The notes under the pieces are model-generated. The model ran no database searches and was not told the DNA's origin. It worked only from the letters and a program-made list of their open reading frames with translations. This document shows positions 24,011-36,814 of a stretch of DNA of 64,000 nt, piece after piece; position 1 is the stretch's first letter, and the number at the start of each line of letters is the position of its first letter. This DNA comes from Nilaparvata lugens (Eukaryota; Arthropoda; Insecta; Hemiptera; Delphacidae), in the NCBI RefSeq assembly GCF_014356525.2, contig NC_052505.1:9302171-9366170 (forward strand). The letters run 5' to 3'. A program made the position numbers and the translations under genes.

Positions 24011-24266
24011 TCACATTCAATTCAATTCAGATTTCAGTTAATCTCGATAGGTATTTAGTTGGACACGAATTTTATTTATAATATATTTCGAATAATACCA
24101 GCATGTTGCCATTCAAAAGCAGAAGCATAACCCCCTAACCACCATTTTACCTTTGAATCCTTTGAAATTTCCGATCGAAATTACATGACAAACACAAATT
24201 TGTTCTTGCAACAGAACGGGCTGACGAGACAAGACAGACAAAACTAGGACGACTCACAAAAAACAT

Positions 24267-24348
24267 CCAGAATGCCAAGCAAGCAGGACGGTTTGCGCCG
24301 GCGCAAACACAAGCCTGCTATTCGCAGAACCACAGTCTGGCATTCTGG
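24267..24348. repeat. Inverted repeat with perfect 18-bp GC-rich palindrome
   Basis: The core GTTTGCGCCGGCGCAAAC (24291-24308) is a perfect palindrome in AT-rich surroundings. It is flanked symmetrically by AGCAGG/CCTGCT and by CCAGAATGCCA/TGGCATTCTGG. The whole 82-bp unit could form a cruciform or be a very short mobile element. Confidence 0.75.
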
Positions 24349-27092
24349 CGCTACAATTCGAATTCTCTGGCCAGAACAAGAATTGATAAGAACGTTTTAG
24401 GTTGTGTCGTAGTACCTAGATTAATAACATCGAGAAGAACTGAGAATTTAATGAACTGTTAATATTTGTGAATGAATGCTCAATAGGGATAGGATATCCA
24501 ATACAAGTGTTTTAAAAAGAATTTCGCATGAGAGAATATTATTGAAGAAGCACAGTTTTTTGCAACTTTCATATGAGATGTAAGTTTCCCAGACCTCGAA
24601 GATTGGACTATATCTTGAAACTAGAATTACAAAATTTGAAAACAACTGAATTACACACATCGACAAAAATATTTTATTCGTTACACAATGTTTGAATAAT
24701 GATAATGTCGCCTGCCAGTAACGTGTCCAGCAACACACAGTATTCATAAAAAAATAGGTCGCTCTTCAAATCATTTGACAGAACTACGCCACACTTAAAC
24801 TAGTGTGCCAGAGCAACCTGATGACCTATGAATTCTACGATAGAAGAATTCAAGTTTTTCAAATGATGCAGAAATCACTGCATTGATTGATTGAGCCAAT
24901 TGAAATTCCTGGCGAGTAGTTGATCGATTAAACTTGACAGATGCGCTTGAGCCCTGCACGCTGTCATGCGTTCATGAGAGAATGTAGTTGACATGAGGCA
25001 GCGCGACGCCCCTAATTGATATCAAGCACTGCATGCGAGCGCCGCAGATAGCCGTAACTTACTTTCCAACGTTGAGCAATCGCCTCAACAACGTGCCAAT
25101 GATTTATGAGACACATGCCACAACAATAACATGAGTGCTGCAACTTGGTAGCCAACTAGCCACTAGCCACAAGTCAGTGCAGTGCCACTTCTGATTGAAT
25201 AGTTGAGTGCACGCGAGCAGCAGGCGACAAATGGGTTCACAATAAAACAAAGCGAAAATAGAGCGACTAGTTACCGAACTGATTCGTAATCGTAATTATG
25301 AGGACTTTCATAACTATAATGCGAAAAACTGAAAAACTTCAATCGCAACAGAAAGGGTATGAGAAGGTATCATGGGACATACAGGCAGCAAGTACTTCAT
25401 AAGGGTTTTTCTTCTAAGGTGCTTTCGCTGGATGACACCCACAGTTATCGCTTGTGTGTGGGTATTGAGATGAGATAAGATAAAAAAGCATGACGTGATT
25501 TGAACCCACGGACTGGTGTAGTGATAGCAGACTGAAGATGCGATGCTCTTATGCATATATTTTGGTACGTCCAATGTTCTTGGTAAGGACCTAGTTAGCA
25601 CCTAGTTACAGCTTGAGAACCTAGTAAGAACTTACTAGTTGAGTAAGTCCTAGGCTACAATATATCCCGGCTACACTGATTGGACAAAAAACTCAAGACA
25701 TATTTTTTGTGGTTGATAAAATTCACATAGTTTTCATTAATCAAGGAAAATGATTAAATTTATGGCTATGAAATCATTTTTCTCCTTGTTGTGATACTAC
25801 AACTCAATGGATGCAACAACTAGTCGAACTGAAGAATGATCAAAAATCAATCTCATTTCCAATATTTGTTATTGAAGGGGAGAAGCACATGTCATAAGCA
25901 GCTTCACCTAGGCAAACGAAAATTGAATGTAGAGTTAGCCTAGACCACAAAGGAGAGAACATATCTTTGATTATGAGAAGGGTTCCTTCTTCTGTGTCTA
26001 GACATAGAATGAGATTTTGTATATAAATCAAGAAAGAATTGAATGCATGGATGAATTAATAATGTATAGATCCGAGTTATCAGTTACCATGAAGAGTGAT
26101 ATTGATGTAAATAATATAAACGTTAGTATTTAATCTATTCAATTTATTGATTGAGTAAATATCAATGTATGCACTGTATGGCATTTTGAATAGGAGTATA
26201 AAAATATAATCATAAAGTGAGGATATTTTTTAGTTTATGCGTCTCCGATGGAACGCCTTATGAGAGGTAAACTAGTGATTTGGTTTAGTGAAAGAAGTGT
26301 TATCCCATTCTGAACTTGATGGCTTATGTCCCAACATTTAGCATGCAAGAACTTGAGGGCTTATGCCCTTACATTTCCCATGCAAGAACAGTTTGTTCAT
26401 AGACTTAGAAATAGAGCACTAACATTTGTCTATGGACAGTCTATACTGTAGTACATAGTAAAGATAAGGCCAAGGTCTCTCCGGTCTTAAGGTTGTCAAG
26501 TAGACGGGATAAAAAGGAACGACAGTGAGTGAATTTTTGATGTGACGGTTAGCAGAACAGGCAGCCGGCTGGAGGGTGAAGCAGATAAGCTTTGAAACAT
26601 GGCCAAATTGAAGTGGTGGGAGGAAAAGCTAGTTGGAAATCCCTTTAATCGCGTCGCTCACGGAAGGACAAAGAGCACGACTTGACCCCATTCGCTCAAG
26701 ATTTCCCACAGACACATGAGTACTGGAGATGGAGCTGGGGAGCTTCCAGTCACCGTTAACAATGCTTGCAGCTGAATTATCACGGTCGGCTAGTCTTCTA
26801 CAATAATGCGATTGCCATAAACAAGCACTGCAGACATGCATAAAATCACAATAAAGGGCAAAGAGCCGAGTGGCAAAGTGCACTGGCAGAGTGGCACTGG
26901 CAACCACGCATCAATCCAACAGCACGCGACAGTCTCCATCAAATCCTGATCCGCATTTGCATTCCGGCAGCAATTGCCATGAATAATACAAATATCCTCC
27001 TCTTTTGTCACGTGTTCAATACTTGGATTAACCGTTCAAGTCGATTCAACCAATTAAAATAATCTTGTACTTAAGGCACGCGCAACCTACAA
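24349..27092. other. Gene-free stretch
   Basis: Largely unique. A minus-strand GTAAGT donor-like site at about 25045 and GC-richer patches at 24950-25200 and 26640-26960 might reflect exonic or regulatory sequence, but no consistent coding frame with both splice sites was found. A 37-bp duplication lies at 26312-26387. Confidence 0.4.
26312..26387. repeat. Tandem duplication, 37 bp
   Basis: GAACTTGATGGCTTATGTCC ... CATGCAA is followed immediately by GAACTTGAGGGCTTATGCCC ... CATGCAA. Confidence 0.75.
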
Positions 27093-27226
27093 AACTGTTT
27101 CAGCACCAAGTCCTCAAGAATTTCAAACAGGTAACCAGGAAAATCATTGGAATTTTCAGAACTGTTTCGGTACCAAATGCTTAAGAATTTCGTTCAGATA
27201 ACCAGGAAAATCATTGGAATTTTCAG
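27093..27226. repeat. Tandem duplication, 67 bp
   Basis: AACTGTTTCAGCACCAAG ... CCAGGAAAATCATTGGAATT is repeated at 27160 with about six differences. Confidence 0.85.
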
Positions 27227-27939
27227 AATTGGTTCATGCAATCTGTAAATTGAGCTACAAAATATGAGATTTCAAACATGAATACATAGTGATATTTTGC
27301 GTGCATGGAAAGCTACTGTAGCTCATTAACAAACTGTATAATGACAATTAGGATTTGAATTGTTTCAATATTGCTTCAAATTAGGAGCCACCCAAAAATT
27401 ATTGTTCTTATCCAAGAATATTTCAAGTGCTCCAAAAAGATACGATTCTTCTATATTCCATGAATAAAAAATCCTCCCCTTCATCAATCTACCAGAATTA
27501 TTCATAAGTCATAACCCATTACGTTTTTGAAGAGTGGAGTGAATAAATTATCATTAATTATTTTTCTGATTATCAAAATCAGGGAGAAACAGTTTGAGGT
27601 TTATCCACTTGATCCTCTCCCAATCATGTATTTGATTCTGTGAATGGAATAAATAAATGAATACACTCATCAAATAAACAAAAGTTTCAAAGTTCAGAAC
27701 GCGTAGATATTGAACTGAAACAAGAATATAAGTGCTCCAAAATGATACGATTCTTATATAATTCATGAAAAACAATACCTCCCCTTCATGAATCCATCAG
27801 AATTATTCATAAGTCATAACCAATTAAGTTTTTTGAAGAGTGAAGTGAATAATAAATTATTATTAATTATTTTTCTGATTAACAAAATCAGGGGGAGAAA
27901 AGGTTTTGGGTTTATACTGTTGATCCTCTCCCAATCATG

Positions 27940-28242
27940 ATCCTCTACAGTTTGGTAGAGAGTTAGTGGGGAGGATATTTTTAATATTCTTCCCAAAGAA
28001 TGGACATTGATATGTCCAAAGCTCCGCCAATTTATGTAGATGCATAACAATATGATTATTATCTATAGTTATTATATTACAAATTGCTTTTTCATATCAT
28101 ATACAGTTCAATAGTTATTTTCTTAGTCTATATTATGTAAATTCATCTATAATTTTGCTGTATTGTAAGCTATTGTATATAAGTGTATAAGCCAGTATAT
28201 ATTGTAATCTACATAAATAAAGTACTCAATCAATCAATCAAT
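27940..28242 (+). mobile_element. 5'-truncated retroposon with (CAAT)n tail
   Basis: CAATCATG occurs at 27932-27939 and 28243-28250. The uninterrupted version, CCCAATCATGTATTTG, is present in the neighbouring copy A near 27625, so this segment is an insertion with an 8-bp target duplication. A short open stretch (ILPKEWTLICPKLRQFM then stop) may be the end of a LINE ORF. A 3' untranslated part with AATAAA near 28216 and a CAAT-repeat tail follow. Confidence 0.8.
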
Positions 28243-28248
28243 CAATCA
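28222..28248. repeat. (CAAT)n tail microsatellite
   Basis: About five CAAT units at the 3' end of the retroposon. Confidence 0.85.
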
Positions 28249-28345
28249 TGTATTTGATTCTGTGAATGGAATAAATAAATGAATAAACTCATCAAATAAA
28301 CAGAAGCTTCAAAATTCAGAATGTATAGATATGAACTGAAAATGT

Positions 28346-29830
28346 CACTAAAAACACTCAGTTGAGCAATGTGGAGTCAACGTAATAAATATCTCATAGT
28401 CAGCAATAAATTAAATGATTGTACAATCTACAACAATTTCAACATAGGACGACTGTGAAGGCGTTGAGCCTTGTTCTAGATTCCAACTAGAAATGTATAA
28501 ATGTAAAATGTATACCTTATTTTTACAGAAACACAGGAAATAGGGAGAGTTCAAAGGTGAAGGAAGATATAGTGTAGGATCCTTGATACCCTTGTTGAAA
28601 AGGATCCTTGATGAAACCCATTAGCTGGATGAATAGAATTATTTTTCGAGATGTTGTTAGCTAGAAGCAGCATAGTGAAATAATAAGAGAGCTGCCAGTA
28701 TTTTTGTCTAGGTGCTGTATATTAGTGTGTCAAGGAGTGCGGCAACAGACTCTTATCGAAGGCGTTTATTACCGAGTCCCAGTCACAGAGTAAAAAGAGG
28801 TGAAAGAGTAAAGTGAACGTGACAACAATTGAGCTGCAGCACGTGCATCCCACAGAGTAGAGGTCACAAGTACACTACTTTGGACACCACCAATTAGAAC
28901 GTCATCACACTATTACCAAGGAAATAGAATGTATTTGAACTTCTTATCTCCTTCGCTATTACCAAAGATATGCCATGCCGTGATTCGAATTACGTCGGTT
29001 ATACTCACTGAATCTACAATATTAGTCAACTCTTTTAGTATTGTTTAGTTATATTGTTATTATTATTATTCATACTCGATGATAAAGTTTTAAAACACAG
29101 TTCATGAATCATATATCACACACATCACAGTTACACTATCACGATTTTCTACATCCTCGTAAAGAAAGCAATATGTGAGACTGTTTTCGAATACGACGCA
29201 TGTGTATCTTGTTGGTACGTGGGTTTTCAATTTGAAGATTGAAACTGAAGATCAAACTTCAGAGATTGAGCTGATATTGACACAAATATTTTCTCAGGGT
29301 AAAAGTAAATCATATTGATGTTGAATAACGATCAATCTAGTATAGAAGGGCGAAGTATTCTGATGCTCAATTTTCAGTTTACTAGAGATTGATAATGGTA
29401 TAACAACCGAAACTAGTATATCAAAACACTCTAATATAATAGACGGAGCAGGTGTGTACGCCTAATCCTGGAGAGAAGAAGAAGAATACAGAATAGACGT
29501 TTTGACAATATCCATCCATATCATATATGGATATTTACAACAACATTACCTTCACAAGGTAAAAATGTATTATCAAATATGATTCGGTTCAAAAAAGGTA
29601 ATACCGTAATACAAGTAATAGTAGTATTACATAAAGTATGATTCAAATTGCCATTTTGTAATGTGAAGAGATTATAAAGTCAAAATGACGTAAAGTTTGA
29701 CGCAATCATAAAATTATTCAATAACTATGATGATCAATGCTCTTCTAGTGATTCTCATTAGAATTTAACCGATAACAATAGCTGGAATTTCATAATTTTT
29801 CTAACTATTTGGACTTTAACCATAACGTAC
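28346..29830. other. Gene-free stretch
   Basis: Unique AT-rich sequence except for a half-copy of MITE family 2 in reverse orientation at about 29370-29446 (TTCAGTTTACTAGAGATTGA, then GAAACTAGTATATCAAAA). Confidence 0.45.
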
Positions 29831-29890
29831 CTCATCTGCTAATGTAATATAATCAGACTCAAAAGCAGATCTCAGAAGCACAACACCAAC
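29831..29890 (-). CDS. Candidate 60-nt internal exon, unknown product
   Basis: On the minus strand a long pyrimidine-rich tract ending CTTTCCATCTGTTTCAG (down to 29891) precedes 60 nt and then GAG|GTACGT. Only one of the three frames is open across the segment, and it encodes 20 residues (VGVVLLRS...YITLADE) in phase 0 at both ends. Strong acceptor, acceptable donor and a length divisible by three make it the best single exon candidate in the 1-34 kb half. No protein family is recognised. Short splice-bounded open segments do arise by chance. Confidence 0.4.
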
Positions 29891-30179
29891 CTGAAACAGA
29901 TGGAAAGATTTCAAAAATAAAACCAAAAGTCCAAATTAAAATGCTGAAATCTTAAACTGATAGCAAGTAAGAGGAATAATTTCATAACTTGAAATCTAGA
30001 AGGTAGAAGATATTAAATACGTTCATGTTGCATAAGTGCAAGATGATATTTCAAATTGCAATCAAGTTGTTTCACTTTCTTAATGACATGCAGTAAATTA
30101 TTTAAAATTTATGGGTTTTTGTGAAGATCAAAGTTTAAATATCCATTTTGAATGAGAATGACATGCTATTGTCAAAATC

Positions 30180-30348
30180 TCTATTTTATTGAAACAATTT
30201 GAGATACAAATTTGGCTTGTTAAAGCATAATAAATCTCCAGTAAACTGAAATCTTAAACATTGAACAGAATAATTTATAAGTGTAACAATCGAAACTATC
30301 TCAAATTGTTTTGATAAATTAGTGGTTTTGATAACATAAGAAGTTTTC
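30180..30348. mobile_element. Degenerate palindromic copy of MITE family 2
   Basis: The left part (AAACAATTTGAGATAC ... TCTCCAGTAAACTGAAA) and the inverted right part (GTGTAACAATCGAAACTATC ... TTTGATAAATTAGTGG) are the outer arms of family 2 without the inner pair. Confidence 0.6.
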
Positions 30349-30370
30349 ATTCGATAATTATTTAAATGTT

Positions 30371-30536
30371 AAGGTGCGTACAGATATACGCGCAGCAAAC
30401 ATGAGCAATTCACTTTTAATCAGCTGACTATATCTGTATTTTTACAGAAACGGTTAGATACAAACAGATAAATAGCTTGGCATCAGCTGATTAAAAGTGA
30501 ATTGCTCATGTTTGCGGCACGTATATTTGCTGTTAA
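30371..30536. mobile_element. Palindromic MITE, family 1 (intact-length copy)
   Basis: AAGGTGCGTACAGATATACG ... AACATGAGCAATTCACTTTT ... ATCAGCTGA on the left is mirrored by CATCAGCTGATTAAAAGTGA ... TGCTCATGTTTGCGGCACGT on the right, around TTTTTACAGAAACGGTTAGA. It shows the uninterrupted form of the element at 32-592. A 51-bp derivative lies at 53564-53614. Confidence 0.75.
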
Positions 30537-32811
30537 TTATGGACGGCTAACAGGACTGGAGCGCTTTCAAGTTTCATGAACTCATTATAAACAGGGTGAA
30601 TGGATGATTATTATGGATCAAGAATTCGTTATCTTTGATATTATTGATCAAGAATAATTTCTGGTTTAAGAAGACCATGGAATAATCGTTACCTCATACA
30701 ATCAGTTGACTCATAGGACTCAAGTAAACTCCCTCTACTTTATTTTTATATGACTAATACTTAAGCCAGGAGTCAGAATTAAGTCAGACATTACCGGTTC
30801 TGAATCAGTCTTCTCAGAAAACTTCTAAGTCGGGACTAGAACGGTAATCCCCTATAATTTATACATAAAATCATTTTTAGAGTCACAGAAAAGGTCACGC
30901 TTGTTAACCATGAGTTTTAGTTTGAATTTAAAAGCGTCCATAAATTGAGTCTAGGACCTCCTCGAAGGCTCGAAGCTTGTTCACCATAAACTGACTAAGA
31001 GGTGAATGACTGTCACCATCTTCCTGGAAGACCACTAAGGATGGAATCAAGCATCCAAGTGCTGAGGGACATTAAAGTTTTATTGTTTCCGCCCTGGATT
31101 GTTACTCTTGGGCGAATCCAAACGATCTGCATTAAGCTCAGTTTGTCTTGGCCTGAATTAATGGGAATGTTAGTCGAACCAAATTATCTAGCAGGCTAGC
31201 ATATAATATAGACGTTGATTATGAAAACAGGGAAGTGGAAAACAATTAAACGGTATGATAGAAATATCAATTGAATATTATTTAGACCTTCCAGAGTGTT
31301 CAACCCAAACAATGATTCATGAACAATAAGAACTGATACCCAGTTTACCATTCTAGAGAAAACTTAATGTATCTACGAGTAGTAGCCTGGGCTAGTAATA
31401 TCCTGAGTAGGTAGCATTATACATAACAAATTATTTGATGAAAATAAATAGAGTTGGATCACTAAACTGATTTGCCTATTTACAGACTCCTATGACGGTG
31501 TCGTTCTGAATAAAAGAGGCATAATATAGTCTCATAATTCTGGGAGGGGAAACAGAGAAAATCAAGGAAAATAGTTCACTTGGTCCCTAATTGCATCCTC
31601 TAAACCCAAATTTCCATGTATTCATGCAATTGGATTTCATTTCATTCTAGAAAGAGATTCATGAACCAGTTTCATCAATGCCATGAATGTCGATGAATAT
31701 TATTATTTATTTCATCCTGAAGCCAATCCAGGAACAATAAATACTTCAAAACTGTTGCTTGTAGTCTCGAAAATAAGTGACTGAACACATCGAATGCCGA
31801 AAGGCATCCAAGTCACTGGACATCATAATTTCAGATCATAATGCCATAAAATTTAGTCCCAATAATTTACATGTAGGTAAATCAGAGGATTTCTCCGAGC
31901 CGAAGCTTGTTATTCAAATGAGATTCTTCGAATTTATGTTTCCGCTGTTTTTGCCAGTTATGCAAATCTCCAACCACAACTGCACAATTTACCGACAAAT
32001 TCAGCCACTCGAAGAAGTGGAAATTCGTATAGTTTGGTAATCTACAGTTCTATATATTCAGATTTTATAAACGACAAGTCGATTTGGAACGAATTATGAT
32101 CGGCAAAAGCGCGAGCGCGAGAACCGCTCGTAATCTGCTTTGTTGTTGTAGCTCACCTCTACAGTGGTATAATTCACACTCATACCAGAAGTGTATTGTG
32201 ATTTGAGTTTGACGGTTTGAATATTATGGAAAATACGAATTCAAAACAACAACAACAACAACAACAACGTGTTCAAACCAAGCGAGGACAACAACACATT
32301 AAAAAACTTACATGATCACAAAGAAGCATCTGAGATAAGTAGATTTCTCAAGGTATTCTCAAGTTTCATTTTGACAATAATCCATATTTATTTCTTCTTT
32401 TCGACTGATAACTATAGCTCTGCACAGTTTGAATAGGCAGAAGTGTGTGATAAAAAATGCTAAACAATTTCATAACCACCATATTATAGGCCTAAGCATT
32501 CTTCGTTTGAAACAACTTAACCTATTGAGCATTGTGAAACTTTCGAATTTTGATGTACTACGATTCAAAGTTGAAGCCACAAACGCATTCTTGTGGAATC
32601 ACTTCTTATGCAAGAAGAGACGGAATTCATCTTCCATAGATAAAAATATTCAAATGATGATTATTGTTGTTTTGATGTGTCTTCTGATATAAGTAATAGT
32701 ACAGGTTGGGATTTGTTAATGCAATTTTATTTCCATAAACTTTAGGACGTTCAACAATGAAGGCTAGGGTAGTACACATAAACATGAATTCTTTTTCAAT
32801 ATAGGATAAAA
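30537..32811. other. Gene-free stretch
   Basis: Unique sequence with an (AAC)n run at 32245-32268. Plus-strand frames at 31777-32040 and 32429-32692 (87 codons each) have no supporting signals. Confidence 0.45.
32245..32268. repeat. (AAC)n microsatellite
   Basis: Eight AAC units. Confidence 0.9.
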
Positions 32812-33095
32812 TGTTACCATAGAGAAAAGATAGCACAAGAAGATATCTATCCCATAGGGCGTTTATGTTCCAATTTTCAATCTTAACTCAAGCCGATAAT
32901 CCTAGCAGTTTTTTCGTGAAGCTATGTGACGCTGTTTGTCTCTCTGAAATCTACCGTATTTACACTCTCACCCGTCCAAAACAGTAATAATAGACAGTAA
33001 TCGGCTTGAGTAAACAAAAATTCTGCTTGAAAATTGGAACTTTAACTACCTTTACATGGGATAAATTCTTATGCTATCTTTTCTCTGTGTGGTTT
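32812..33095. mobile_element. MITE with about 85-bp terminal inverted repeats, family 5
   Basis: The left end (GTTACCATAGAGAAAAGATAGC ... TTCCAATTTTCAA ... AACTCAAGCCGAT) is the imperfect complement of the right end (ATCGGCTTGAGT ... TTGAAAATTGGAA ... GCTATCTTTTCTCTGTGTGG). The internal spacer of about 100 bp is unique, with no coding capacity. Confidence 0.75.
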
Positions 33096-34445
33096 TCTAC
33101 CATTTAGTCTACAGAACAATAGCTAAACTTAGCAAACAAGATTTTAACAACTTCATTTACTAATTAGTAAATTTTCTGAAAAAAATACACAGAAAATATT
33201 TATTTTAGGCACTGAAATCAACACATCAATGGATGCTAGCAATTTAAATTATTCGCATACTAATAACAGCTAATTATTTTGTTTACCACGACCCGACCAA
33301 ACAAAAGCATTGAAAGAACGTTAATTTGTACGACCTTAACATCATTGAATTCTCAGTTACCGTCAATTAGACTACTGACAATAACAGAGAGAGGCACAGT
33401 TCACTTTTACACGACCTCAAAATTCAAACACGCAATAATAACTGACAACAGCTACAGAAACAGACTGTACCCTGGGCTACACTGCGGTATCCTGGATGGA
33501 AAATTCGTCACGACAGTATGAATGGGTAGCAGAATTGGGAGACAAGAATAATAAATGGAAAACTTGCATTAATATCATGTCAATGATCACGTGGAGTAGA
33601 ACTGTATTTTCAATAATTTATTATCTCTTACAAATTACAGACAACAGTCAAACAATTACAATTAATTATCAAAAAAGTACTTTTAATTGAATTTATATCG
33701 CTGACTGAAAATTGAGTTATTGTTTTTCTGATAAATTATTGATATTTTCTTTCTGTGCTCTATGCTTTATTTCTCTATAACATTGCCATTATGAATCACT
33801 TTTACATTATTGCACTACAGTATTGCACTTTACGTTTACACTATCACACATTATTGTTGGCATTGCTATAAATAATAATCATTCAGATAAATAGACTTAT
33901 TCTATAATCAACATAAATTTTAATATTTCTGTCAGAAATACTGCCAATCAGTTGAACACACCGTTGAGTTATTGCTTTATATACATCAAAAGTCAAGTAC
34001 TGTAATAGCACATATAATGTAATTATACGCCATAAAAGCATTTTTTCACAAACATAAATAATGTTATATGCTTAAATCAGAGCTGTTCGAGTTGATTTAT
34101 GCTTTGATTAGAGCTATTCCAGTTGAAATTTTCATATGGCTTTTAAAAAGTAAAAGTTCGTTTTGACGGTGGTTTGGAAACTGTTCCATATTTTTAGCAG
34201 TTATTAATAACCGTCAGTCACTTATCACACACGAATCGATTGACGAAATCGAAAGCGCTACTCCTCACTTTCAGATTCTCCTCGGACGTGAAACTACTAC
34301 TTGTCGAAAATTACAAGCAGGAGTTGATTTATTTGCCAAGTTGTTTTGACCCTGAAGGATTCGGGTAATCATTTGAGGAAAGCTCAGTTTACTACAGCCA
34401 ATCATGTAATTAACTAACGTATTATCCAATAAATTATGAACTCTC
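33096..34445. other. Gene-free stretch before the LTR element
   Basis: AT-rich, with chance ORFs only (80 codons at 33279-33521). Confidence 0.45.
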
Positions 34446-34448
34446 ATT

Positions 34449-36814
34449 TGTGAAGTTGTGCTCCTGGGGGGGGTTATCTCTTATGATAGAGTCCCACGTT
34501 ATGAAGCTATTATGAGAAGTTGTAGATTGTAATTCCTTCACAGATAATACGATGTTTCTGGTATTTATAAGAGCAGTCTCTAAATTCCCTCTTTTGCGAA
34601 TAAATTCACAAAAAAATTAAGGCCTTCCGGCTCGCAAAATTACTGGGTTCAAACCTCAGCTCTAGCTCAGTGGTAGAAACATGAATTTTATAAATACAAA
34701 TAATCACTATAAGGTTCAGTGATCGGTAATTGGTAATTCTTACCGCTGCTTCTATGAAGTTCTTGAAGAATACCAGTAAGGAAATTAAAAGAATATTTGA
34801 TGACTGATTATCAGTAACCATGTACCACTAGAGAATAATCAGGACCAACTATAGTTGTTTCTAGTTGATTCTTAAAACGCTCGTCGTGAATACAAGTATT
34901 CACCAATATACCCTTTCAAAATTCCTTAGAACTTACAACGCCAGTTCTTGAAGCTCTCTGGATCCTTATATGATATAACTGGAACCTTATTAATATAATT
35001 TCTTGATATACTTGTTCTGGCTGATAGAATGAATATCATCAAAGGATGATAAATATTGAGTGCTCTGAATAAGATTAATATTATTTGATTCAATAATTTT
35101 AAATGCTGCTAAATATTTGTTGGTACCAAAACAGCTCAAACTATATAACACGAGATGAGTTGGGATATAATAAAAAATTCTATAAGTTTGTATGCTGACA
35201 TAAAACACAAAATATATTCCCATAAAACAGATATGCATAAAATATTCAATATCTCTATAATTTACTTAAATAAATGTTTTCTAGAATCTGAGTAATTATC
35301 ACAGGTTTCGCTAATATTCACAATAGTATGTTTCAAATTTATAAATATATTATATTTGATGCTGATATTAGACTTCCAATCAATACGAAATTCTGCAAAT
35401 AAAAACCTGTTCGGTCTATAGGTTTGATATACTATACTTGGTTCAACAAACAAATTTATAATTAATAAATTAATATTCAAACATGAGATCTCAGGGATTT
35501 ATATGAGTTCGGGCTGTGCATGGAAGTAAGCTTCCTACATATAATAAATAAATTTATAAATGTTCTTATGAACTATGTGATATTGTTCAACACGTGGTGA
35601 CTCTTAATTTTAATTCAAATTAATTGAAATAGCGCTTTTTTGTTAATTAATACCCCACTGAACGCAGAAAAAATGAGCTCATTTGGTTTGACTTATCACT
35701 CACTGACTGAAGTTCTAGATGTTCTCGTGGATTGAATTAATTATTTCCAATAATTAATTGGGCAGGCTCCTTTTCGTCACTGCTGGGCTAACGTGTAATC
35801 CAGATTTTTATAAGTTTCTTTCGAATTAAAGCTATTTTTATGGGAATCTTTACAATTATGAACTCTTTGACAGCACTGAGTTCACAAACAATTTACATTC
35901 AACAACATACATTACATTTAAAAAAGGGTTTGGCTTAATAATTCAATAAAAAATTTTAAAAGGAAGAAGAAAAAACCCTAAACTCCATGTGCATCCTCTC
36001 GGGTCAGGATCTTAAGCCAGAAGAAAAAGGTTTTCAGAAGAATTTGCTTCTTCCTAGAATAATTCTATAAGCTACTCTCTGATTGGCCTCAATTTAATAG
36101 ACTCAATACAATTGGTTGCCTTGGGAATCAGGGCTTCCTCGGCTTTACAATAGAAAAAATTAAATAAAAGAAGTTTTTATACAGACATATGGGGTATTTA
36201 TCTTAAATTGAATTCATAAATAAATCGTAACATACGATTTTAATAGATAATACATTTAGTTTTTATATGAGTTTTTTATACTCTTGATTTATCATGCTTT
36301 TTTAGATTATAATAAATATTTATACAGAAATAATAGTTATTTGTATTTCTACACATCGACTTCCTTTAGTATACATAATATATCCTTTATGAGTGAATTT
36401 TATATGATTCAACCGGTCATATGGGTTGATCGAATAATCAGCTGATTCATTCAGTATTGGTTCGGATAATTATCGATTTATCCAAGATCGACTAATTCTT
36501 TTCAAAACGTAAACAAGTAACTCTAACCTCAATGTTCATGCATTTTATTTTATTTTTTTGTAATCCGCCAATAATAATTATGCCGCTTTATAATTTTTTG
36601 ATCTTACCAATGGGTTCTCATAATTATTAAATCACAATAATACATGTTTTCTTATCGTTGTTGATAATGCTATTACTCCTAATCGCTAATAATACTTGAT
36701 TTGAGTTGATTTACTCTTTAGATAGGTCTAACCTTCTTTCCAATTTTATAGTTCTATTACATTTTATTGGCTCATTTAGAAAGATTTGGTGGTTTCAAAT
36801 TACCACGTGACACA
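34449..36814 (-). repeat. 3' LTR (2366 bp)
   Basis: Direct repeat of 43982-46348, starting TGTGAAGTTGTGCTCCTGG and ending ACCACGTGACACA on the plus strand (TG...CA). Length differences from the 5' copy: 8 versus 7 G at 34466, 7 versus 6 A at 34610, and one base fewer near 35368, 35902 and 36087. The sequence next to its inner end contains only a short purine run (AGAGGG in sense), a weak polypurine tract. Confidence 0.95.

Larger units (their letters stand above)
27412..28341. repeat. Tandem duplication of about 309 bp; second copy carries an insertion
   Basis: Copy A (27412-27720) and copy B (27721-28341) start with CAAGAATAT...AAGTGCTCCAAAA and end with GATAT(T)GAACTGAAA. Both contain the LINE-tail hairpin segment (TTTATCC/ACT...TTGATCCTCTCCCAATCATG) and GTATTTGATTCTGTGAATGG. 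Copy B is longer by 311 bp because of a retroposon; without it the copies would be nearly equal in length. Confidence 0.85.

Noticed and set aside
25045..25110. Minus-strand GGAAA|GTAAGT donor with open frame upstream
   Set aside because: Upstream sequence has an in-frame stop and no pyrimidine-rich acceptor.
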